From: Enterococcus_I eurekensis
Lineage (GTDB): Bacteria > Bacillota > Bacilli > Lactobacillales > Enterococcaceae
Assembly (NCBI RefSeq): GCF_042654605.1
Contig: NZ_JBHSGT010000041.1
Location: forward strand, 1 to 64,000
DNA length: 64,000 nucleotides
Direction: 5' to 3'
The notes beneath the pieces were generated by a model. It was given only the letters and a program-made list of their open reading frames with translations, was not told where the DNA came from and searched no databases. Below, piece by piece: positions 58,202 through 64,000 of this stretch; the first letter of the stretch is position 1, and the number at the start of each line of letters is the position of its first letter. The translations under genes and the position numbers were made by a program.

Positions 58202-58231
58202 TTGACAAATCAATAATATCCATGCTATATT
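58202..58231 (+). promoter_or_regulatory. promoter of rpsD
   Basis: A perfect -35 TTGACA (58202-58207) and -10 TATATT (58226-58231) have an 18-bp spacer. Confidence 0.8.
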
Positions 58232-58238
58232 ATTCTTT

Positions 58239-58416
58239 GTGTAAAATAATGCAGCAGAAAATGAATTACTCGTCCCCAGTTCATCGCCTTTTATTAGGTT
58301 CAATTGCGTAGCCCCGGCTGCATAAGGTGAAGATTGAAGACTGAACTACACGAGAAATGACTCTTTCATCGGATTATTTTACTCCAAATACTATTATATT
58401 ATTGGAGGAATCTTTA
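58239..58416 (+). ncRNA. S4 ribosomal-protein leader RNA
   Basis: The rpsD transcript has a leader of about 175 nt. It contains GC-rich blocks able to pair (CCCCAGTTCATCGCC with GGTGAAGATTGAAGACTG; GTAGCCCCGGCTGCAT as an internal hairpin). Firmicute rpsD leaders bind S4 through such a pseudoknotted element and repress translation. Identification is by position and length; the S4 site was not modelled. Confidence 0.6.
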
Positions 58417-59028
58417 ATGTCACGTTATACTGGACCATCATGGAAAGTTTCTCGTCGCTTAGGTATTTCATTATCAGGCACTGGAAAAGAATTAGCACGT
58501 CGCCCTTACGCACCTGGTCAACATGGACCAACTAGCCGCGGAGCTCGCTCAGAATACGGTTTACAATTAAATGAAAAACAAAAACTACGCCACACTTATG
58601 GCATGAACGAACGTCAATTCCGTACGTTATTCATCCAAGCTGGTAAAATCAAAGAAGGAACTCACGGTGTGAACTTCATGATTTTATTAGAGCAACGCTT
58701 AGATAACGTTGTTTACCGTTTAGGTTTAGCAACTACTCGTCGTCAAGCTCGTCAATTAGTTAACCACGGCCACATCACTGTAGATGGCAAACGCGTTGAT
58801 ATTCCATCATTCCGCGTACAACCTGGTCAAGTGATCGCAGTTCGCGAAAAATCTAAAAACATTCCTGTAATCAAAGAAGCTGTTGAAGCAACTATTGGAC
58901 GCCCATCATTTGTAGCATTTGATGCCGAAAAATTAGAAGGTTCATACACTCGTTTACCTGAACGTGATGAGTTATCACAAGAAATTGATGAATTATTAGT
59001 AGTTGAGTACTACAACAAATTAATCTAA
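58417..59028 (+). CDS. rpsD: 30S ribosomal protein S4
   Basis: A 203-residue primary 16S rRNA-binding protein. M-S-R-Y-T-G-P-S-W-K at the start, L-R-x-x-Y-G-M-N-E-R-Q-F and the S4 domain R-L-D-N-V-V-Y-R-L-G-L-A-T-T-R-R-Q-A-R-Q-L-V-N-H-G-H-I are diagnostic. The ATG at 58417 after GGAGGAAT is the true start; an upstream in-frame extension from 58357 lies in the leader. Monocistronic with a leader and terminator, as in other Firmicutes. Confidence 0.98.
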   Translation: MSRYTGPSWKVSRRLGISLSGTGKELARRPYAPGQHGPTSRGARSEYGLQLNEKQKLRHTYGMNERQFRTLFIQAGKIKEGTHGVNFMILLEQRLDNVVYRLGLATTRRQARQLVNHGHITVDGKRVDIPSFRVQPGQVIAVREKSKNIPVIKEAVEATIGRPSFVAFDAEKLEGSYTRLPERDELSQEIDELLVVEYYNKLI

Positions 59029-59040
59029 TCTTTCAAATTA

Positions 59041-59079
59041 AACCTCGAAAACTTCTTTTTGAAGCTTTCGAGGTTTTTT
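59041..59079. terminator. bidirectional terminator after rpsD
   Basis: AACCTCGAAA-ACTTC pairs with GAAGC-TTTCGAGGTT and is followed by T6. Shared with convergent gltA. Confidence 0.92.
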
Positions 59080-59083
59080 GTCG

Positions 59084-60433
59084 TTATGAACGATCACACA
59101 TTTTTGTATATGCACGATCCTCTGTCACTTCTTGATAAGCCGGACGAATAATTTTATTGGAATTCGTCAATTCTTCCATTCGATGTGCTGACCAACCTAC
59201 AATTCGAGCAATCGCAAAAATCGGCGTATACAGCTCCTCTGGTAACCCTAGCAAATTATAAACAAAACCACTAAAGAAATCGATATTGGCACTCACGCCT
59301 TTAAACATTTTACGCTTACTTCCAATAACCTCGGGTGCTAAACGTTCAACTAGAGTATAAAGCTCGTATTCAGAACGTGCTGTTTCCCCTTTTTCTTCGG
59401 CTAACTTGGAGACGTAACGCTTGAAAATTGCCGCTCGTGGATCATTATCACTATAAATCGCATGCCCCATACCGTAAATTAAACCTTTTTTGTCAAAGGC
59501 CTTTTTATCGAGTAAATCTTCTAAATATTGACGTACAGCAGCTTCATCGCTATAATCTGCAATATTTTCTTTTAAATCGGCCATCATTTTGGTAACTTTA
59601 ATATTGGCCCCTCCATGTTTTGGTCCTTTTAATGAACCTAACGCAGCGGCAATCGTTGAATAGGTATCGGTGCCGCTCGAGGTAACTACTCGGGTGGTAA
59701 ATGTTGAGTTATTCCCACCGCCATGTTCCATATGTAAAATCAAAGCCATATCTAATGTTTGTGCCTCTTGCTTCGTATATTGACGATCCGGACGTAACAT
59801 CATCAATAACGTTTCAGCCGTACTTAAATTATCATCGGCATTAGGAAGATGGATATACATACTTTCTTCCTTATTATAATGGTTATACGCATGATAGGCA
59901 TAAATCGCTAATAACGGAAAGACCCCGATGAGCATTAGACTTTGATTCAAAACATTTTCCAAGCACACATCGTCCGAGGCTTCGTCGTAACTAGCCAAAG
60001 TTAGTACACTGCGCGATAAACTATTCATAATGTCAGCTGATGGAGCTTTCATAATGACATCGCGAACAAAATTCGTCGGTAACGTGCGATGACTGGAAAT
60101 CAACTGTTGAAATTCCGCTAACTCTTCTTCGGTTGGCAATTCGCCAAACAGCAACAAATACGCTGTTTCTTCAAAACCAAAACGTTCTTCTAAGACAAAC
60201 CCATCGACTAGCTCATCAATCGCAATCCCACGATAACGCAATTCTCCTGCCCCTGGTACAACTTGGCCATTTACAACTTTTTCAGGATAAACGGTTGAAA
60301 TGGTCGTCAAACCTGCAACCACACCTTTTCCTTGCTCATCGCGCAAACCTTGTTTCACTTCATATTTTTTATACAAATCACTAGCAATCTGATTATTTTT
60401 TTTACTTAACGTCAACATTTTGTCATAATCCAA
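59084..60433 (-). CDS. gltA: citrate synthase
   Basis: A 449-residue enzyme condensing oxaloacetate and acetyl-CoA. It has G-E-L-R-Y-R-G-I-A-I-D-E-L, the catalytic His in I-L-H-M-E-H-G-G-G-N-N-S-T-F (family MEHG), L-K-G-P-K-H-G-G-A-N (second His) and I-Y-G-M-G-H-A-I-Y-S-D-N-D-P-R-A (third His), with F-F-S-G-F-V-Y (Asp-region variant). It is longer at the N terminus than the ~370-residue Bacillus enzyme. TTG start with GGAGG nine bases upstream. Transcribed divergently from acnA-icd, with which it forms the oxidative branch to 2-oxoglutarate. Confidence 0.93.
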   Translation of the reverse strand: MDYDKMLTLSKKNNQIASDLYKKYEVKQGLRDEQGKGVVAGLTTISTVYPEKVVNGQVVPGAGELRYRGIAIDELVDGFVLEERFGFEETAYLLLFGELPTEEELAEFQQLISSHRTLPTNFVRDVIMKAPSADIMNSLSRSVLTLASYDEASDDVCLENVLNQSLMLIGVFPLLAIYAYHAYNHYNKEESMYIHLPNADDNLSTAETLLMMLRPDRQYTKQEAQTLDMALILHMEHGGGNNSTFTTRVVTSSGTDTYSTIAAALGSLKGPKHGGANIKVTKMMADLKENIADYSDEAAVRQYLEDLLDKKAFDKKGLIYGMGHAIYSDNDPRAAIFKRYVSKLAEEKGETARSEYELYTLVERLAPEVIGSKRKMFKGVSANIDFFSGFVYNLLGLPEELYTPIFAIARIVGWSAHRMEELTNSNKIIRPAYQEVTEDRAYTKMCDRS

Positions 60434-60509
60434 ACTTGTTATCCTCCTTTACATTTTCTCACATGATAATGTTAGAATTCTCATCTAAACTTATTATTTC
60501 TTAAAAAAC

Positions 60510-60583
60510 ATTATAGCACGGTAAGCTGAAAATGAAAGTTTTTTTCATTTAACATTTGCTTTTTTTCATTTTGAACGTATAAT
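60510..60583. promoter_or_regulatory. divergent gltA / acnA promoters with a shared dyad
   Basis: Minus strand (gltA): -35 CTTTCA (60538-60533), 17 bp, extended -10 TGC-TATAAT (60515-60510). Plus strand (acnA): -35 TTTGCT (60555-60560), 17 bp, -10 TATAAT (60578-60583). An inverted repeat AAATGAAA-N5-TTTCATTT (60530-60550) covers the gltA -35 and abuts the acnA -35. A third copy TTTCATTT lies at 60564-60571 in the acnA spacer. Confidence 0.65.
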
Positions 60584-60621
60584 TATTCCATATCTATTAT
60601 TAGGAGACAGGAGGATTCCTT

Positions 60622-63315
60622 ATGAAATGGCATAAAGAACTAGCTTTAGACAATGAAACATACCATTATATCGATTTAAAATCCATCGCTGAAAATTATC
60701 ATGTAAATTTAACCAAACTCCCTTATTCGATTCGCGTATTATTAGAAAGTGTCGCGCGCCAAATGGGAGAAGATATCACAACAGAGGATGTTATCTCATT
60801 AATTAACTGGGAAGCAAGTAATCCAAAAGGTGTTGTTCCTTTTAAAGTCGAGCGCGTTATCTTACAAGATTTCACTGGTGTTCCGGCAATTGTCGATCTA
60901 GCCGCTATGCGTGATGCGATGATCGCTTTAGATGGCCAAGCAACTGATATTAATCCTGATATTCCTGTAACCTTAGTCATTGACCATTCCGTCCAAGTTG
61001 ATCAATATGGCAATGCATCTGCAATTTCATTAAATACTGAAAAAGAATTCGAGAGAAACCATGAACGTTACCAATTTTTAAAATGGGCGCAGTCATCCTT
61101 TAAAAACTTCGATGTCGTCCCACCCGAAACCGGAATTATTCACCAAGTAAACTTGGAAGTTTTATCTGAAGTGATTTTAGAAGAAGAAATAGCAGGTCAA
61201 AAATGGCTCTTCCCGGACACGTTACAAGGAACCGATTCTCACACTACGATGATTAATGCCCTTGGTGTTTTAGGTTGGGGTGTCGGAGGAATCGAAGCTG
61301 AAGCTGCCCTACTCGGTGAACCTTCTTTCTTCCCTACGCCTGAAGTGATTGGCGTACGTTTTATTGGAGAACTACCTTCCGGCGCTACTGCAACCGATTT
61401 AGTCTTATCGATTACTGAAACATTGCGTAAAGAAAGTGTTGTTGGAAAATTCGTCGAGTTTTACGGACCTAGTTATCAAGAATTGAGTTTAGCCGATCGT
61501 GCAACAATTGCGAACATGGCGCCTGAATACGGGGCAACTTGTGGATTTTTCCCAATTGACGATGAAACATTAAATTATTTACGTATCACTGGACGTCCAG
61601 AACACGTTATCGCGCGCGTTGAAGCCTACGCTAAAGCCAACAACTTCTTCTATGACATTGATAATGAGCCGACTTATACCAAGGTGATTACCGTTGATTT
61701 AGCTCAAATCGAACCAGCTTTAGCCGGACCAAAACGTCCACAAGACCGCATCGTCTTATCGGAAGTTGCAAAAGATTTCGTTTCAAGCGTAACGGCACCG
61801 GTTGGACCAAAAGGTTTTGGCTTACCGCCAGAAGAACACGAAAGAACAGTCAATATCGATTGGGATAAAACTGATAACGAAATTAAAACGGGTGATTTAG
61901 TCATCGCAGCCATTACGAGTTGCACGAATACAAGTAACCCCTTCGTTATGCTTTCAGCCGGCCTACTTGCTAAAAATGCCGTCGAAAAAGGTTTACGGGT
62001 CCCTGACTATGTTAAAACTTCTTTAGCTCCCGGTTCAAAAATTGTAACGAGCTATCTAGAAGCTAGTGGTTTAATGCCCTACCTAGAAAAACTTGGATTT
62101 TATTTAGTTGGTTATGGTTGTACCACTTGTATCGGAAACTCTGGACCATTAGCTCCTGCGATTACAAAAGCCCTAACGAGTGAAGACTTACTTGTTTCTT
62201 CTGTATTATCTGGTAACCGCAACTTTGAGGGTCGAATTCATCCATTAGTCAAAGCGAACTACCTGGCGTCTCCACCGCTAGTTGTCGCTTACGCTTTAGC
62301 CGGTACAGTCACAAAAGACTTAACCACAGAAGCGCTTGGTTACGACCAACAAGGAAAACCGATTTTACTCAGCGATATTTGGCCTGATAAATCAGAAGTT
62401 CAATCGTATATCGATCAATTCGTCTCACCTGAAGCTTTCCGTAGCGCTTATAGCGACCTTTTTAGCGCCAATGAACGTTGGAATGCGATTGAAACGACCC
62501 AAAGTAACGCCTACGATTGGGATGATGCTTCAACTTACATCGCCTTGCCGCCTTATTTTGAGGGCTTAACGAGAGAATTGCCAAAACAAGGCACCTTAAC
62601 CAATTTACACGTTCTAGCGAAATTAGGTGATTCTGTCACTACTGACCATATTTCTCCCGCCGGAAGTATTGCACTACAATCTTCAGCGGGTAAATATTTA
62701 AAAGATAAAGGCTTAACTTACAGCGACTTTAACTCTTACGGTTCACGTCGGGGCAATCACGAAATTATGATGCGTGGTACTTTCGGTAATATTCGCCTAC
62801 AAAATCAACTCGTACCTGAAATTAGCGGCGGTTATACACGCTACTTACCAACCAATGAAGAAATGTTTATTTATGATGCATCAATGCGTTATCAAGCAGA
62901 AAATATTGGCTGTATGATTTTAACTGGTAAAGATTATGGAATGGGTTCTTCCCGTGACTGGGCTGCTAAAGGGACACAATTATTAGGCGTCAAAGTCGTT
63001 TTAGCTGAAAGTTACGAACGGATTCACCGCAGTAACTTAGTGATGATGGGCGTAGTGCCTTTAGAGTACTTACCAGGTGAAACAGCTGAAACTTATGGCC
63101 TAACTGGCGAAGAAAAATTTGAAGTTTTATTACCAGAAGAGCCAGAAGTCAACCAATCGATCGAGGTGATTGCCACGACTTCAGACAACGAAAAAATCCG
63201 TTTCATGACTCGATTACGTTTTGATGCACCAGCTGATATCCGTTATTGGAAACATCAAGGAATTTTACCAATGGTAATTCGTAAAAAATTAAGTGAAAGC
63301 GTAGGTAGCGTTTAA
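60622..63315 (+). CDS. acnA: aconitate hydratase
   Basis: An 897-residue AcnA/IRP-type aconitase isomerising citrate to isocitrate. The [4Fe-4S] ligands are in A-I-T-S-C-T-N-T-S-N-P (first Cys) and G-Y-G-C-T-T-C-I-G-N-S-G-P-L. Q-G-T-D-S-H-T-T-M-I-N-A-L-G and the swivel domain G-S-S-R-D-W-A-A-K-G complete the active site. SD AGGAGG. Two bases separate its stop from icd. Confidence 0.96.
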   Translation: MKWHKELALDNETYHYIDLKSIAENYHVNLTKLPYSIRVLLESVARQMGEDITTEDVISLINWEASNPKGVVPFKVERVILQDFTGVPAIVDLAAMRDAMIALDGQATDINPDIPVTLVIDHSVQVDQYGNASAISLNTEKEFERNHERYQFLKWAQSSFKNFDVVPPETGIIHQVNLEVLSEVILEEEIAGQKWLFPDTLQGTDSHTTMINALGVLGWGVGGIEAEAALLGEPSFFPTPEVIGVRFIGELPSGATATDLVLSITETLRKESVVGKFVEFYGPSYQELSLADRATIANMAPEYGATCGFFPIDDETLNYLRITGRPEHVIARVEAYAKANNFFYDIDNEPTYTKVITVDLAQIEPALAGPKRPQDRIVLSEVAKDFVSSVTAPVGPKGFGLPPEEHERTVNIDWDKTDNEIKTGDLVIAAITSCTNTSNPFVMLSAGLLAKNAVEKGLRVPDYVKTSLAPGSKIVTSYLEASGLMPYLEKLGFYLVGYGCTTCIGNSGPLAPAITKALTSEDLLVSSVLSGNRNFEGRIHPLVKANYLASPPLVVAYALAGTVTKDLTTEALGYDQQGKPILLSDIWPDKSEVQSYIDQFVSPEAFRSAYSDLFSANERWNAIETTQSNAYDWDDASTYIALPPYFEGLTRELPKQGTLTNLHVLAKLGDSVTTDHISPAGSIALQSSAGKYLKDKGLTYSDFNSYGSRRGNHEIMMRGTFGNIRLQNQLVPEISGGYTRYLPTNEEMFIYDASMRYQAENIGCMILTGKDYGMGSSRDWAAKGTQLLGVKVVLAESYERIHRSNLVMMGVVPLEYLPGETAETYGLTGEEKFEVLLPEEPEVNQSIEVIATTSDNEKIRFMTRLRFDAPADIRYWKHQGILPMVIRKKLSESVGSV

Positions 63316-63316
63316 T

Positions 63317-64000
63317 ATGACACGTACTGAAGAACAAATTATTCCATATATTCCCGGCGACGGTATCGGCCAAGAAATTTGGCAAGCGAGTCAACCGGTT
63401 TTTGACGCGGCAGTTGCTAAAGCTTATAACGACGAGAAAAAAATTATCTGGAAAGAAATTTTAGCTGGCGAAAAATCCTTCAACCAAACAGGCGAATGGT
63501 TACCAGAAGCCACGCTTGATGCGATTCATCATGCAAAAATCGCTATTAAAGGACCACTAACCACTCCGGTTGGCGGTGGGATTCGCTCAATCAACGTGAC
63601 TTTACGCCAAAAACTAGATTTATTCGCTTGCGTTCGTCCAGTACGTTACTTTGAAGGTGTTCCTTCACCCGTTAAAGAACCAGAAAAAACCGACATGGTT
63701 ATCTTCCGAGAAAATACAGAAGACGTTTATGCCGGAATTGAATTTGCTATTGACGAGCCGAAAACAAAAAAAATTATCGACTTTTTGCAAAATGAGTTGG
63801 ATGTAACTAACATCCGCTTCCCTGAAACTTCAGGCATCGGAATTAAGCCAATTTCAAAAGAAGGGAGTCAACGGTTGATTCGCTCTGCGATTGAATACGC
63901 CATTAAACAAGGCCGTAAAAGTGTGACACTGGTCCATAAAGGTAATATTATGAAATTTACCGAAGGCGGGTTTAAAAACTGGGGTTACGACCTAGCAGAA
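63317..64000 (+). CDS. icd: isocitrate dehydrogenase (NADP+), 5' part, runs off the window
   Basis: The first 228 codons are present, open to the window edge. It has Y-I-P-G-D-G-I-G-Q-E-I-W at residues ~11-22, K-G-P-L-T-T-P-V-G-G-G-I-R-S-I-N-V-T-L-R-Q with the substrate-binding/phosphorylatable Ser and Arg residues, F-R-E-N-T-E-D-V-Y-A-G-I-E and V-H-K-G-N-I-M-K-F-T-E-G. These match the bacterial NADP-type dimeric IDH. It is the last step to 2-oxoglutarate and so glutamate. The start ATG is two bases after the acnA stop, so translation is coupled. Confidence 0.95.
   Translation, partial: MTRTEEQIIPYIPGDGIGQEIWQASQPVFDAAVAKAYNDEKKIIWKEILAGEKSFNQTGEWLPEATLDAIHHAKIAIKGPLTTPVGGGIRSINVTLRQKLDLFACVRPVRYFEGVPSPVKEPEKTDMVIFRENTEDVYAGIEFAIDEPKTKKIIDFLQNELDVTNIRFPETSGIGIKPISKEGSQRLIRSAIEYAIKQGRKSVTLVHKGNIMKFTEGGFKNWGYDLAE

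Noticed and set aside
58100..58303. 67-codon minus-strand ORF between the FNT gene and rpsD
   Set aside because: It overlaps the rpsD promoter and leader and the FNT promoter, and has no recognisable product.
1..64000. CRISPR arrays, tRNA clusters, prophage or integrative elements
   Set aside because: No spaced direct repeats, tRNA cloverleafs, integrases or phage structural genes were seen on reading both strands.

Overview
The window looks like chromosomal DNA of a low-GC, facultatively anaerobic Gram-positive coccus of the Enterococcaceae, most likely Enterococcus in the broad sense. This rests on AT-rich DNA with strong AGGAGG ribosome sites, frequent TTG starts, a complete lower mevalonate pathway cluster, AdhE and NADH oxidase, OpuC, MprF with a linked hydrolase, FusB-type and MepB proteins, and enterococcal-style acpS-alr-mazF and infC-rpmI-rplT operons. 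I cannot name the species. No rRNA, tRNA, CRISPR array, prophage or intact insertion sequence was seen.

Layout. 0.3-5.3 kb: small metabolic and acetyltransferase genes (thioesterase, AAC(6')-like, RimL-like, FusB-like), then mepB-dat. 5.4-7.2 kb: a purine permease and phosphoribosyltransferase pair preceded by tandem PurBox-like sites. 7.2-9.9 kb: a VanZ-RDD fusion and infC-rpmI-rplT with its leader RNA. 10-15.5 kb: ClC antiporter, NADH oxidase, a lipid-linked glycosyltransferase and a deoxynucleoside kinase. 15.8-19.8 kb: mvk-mvaD-mvaK2-fni, running from mevalonate to IPP/DMAPP. 20-24 kb: adhE with a Rex-like site. 24-29 kb: a decayed CPBP gene, tgt-yajC, a DUF975 gene, a candidate structured RNA and queA. 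29-32.4 kb: the OpuC osmolyte transporter. 32.5-44.2 kb: YhgE/Pip, an ABC ATPase, a MATE pump, proC, acpS-alr-mazF and mprF-hydrolase. 44.4-47.2 kb: a MerR-controlled dehydrogenase and a sialidase wreck. 47.3-52.4 kb: cshA, ddl-murF and a UPF0178 gene. 52.6-57.1 kb: the licT-bglP-bglA beta-glucoside operon with two antiterminator/terminator switches. 57.2-64 kb: a formate/nitrite channel, rpsD with a leader, and divergent citrate synthase versus aconitase-isocitrate dehydrogenase (2-oxoglutarate supply).

Most of the window is ordinary housekeeping sequence. Its main interest is regulatory. There is an unassigned, apparently self-contained transcript at 27.25-27.63 kb whose ends pair with each other. 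There are two probable non-AUG starts (infC AUA, licT AUU). There is a textbook MerR promoter with a 19-bp spacer, a duplicated RAT/terminator switch, a shared dyad between the citrate-branch genes, and a long cshA leader with a dyad in its promoter. Three degraded genes (DUF1003, CPBP, sialidase) show recent gene loss. I did not find a convincing new multi-gene system. The structured RNA is the best candidate for something undescribed.
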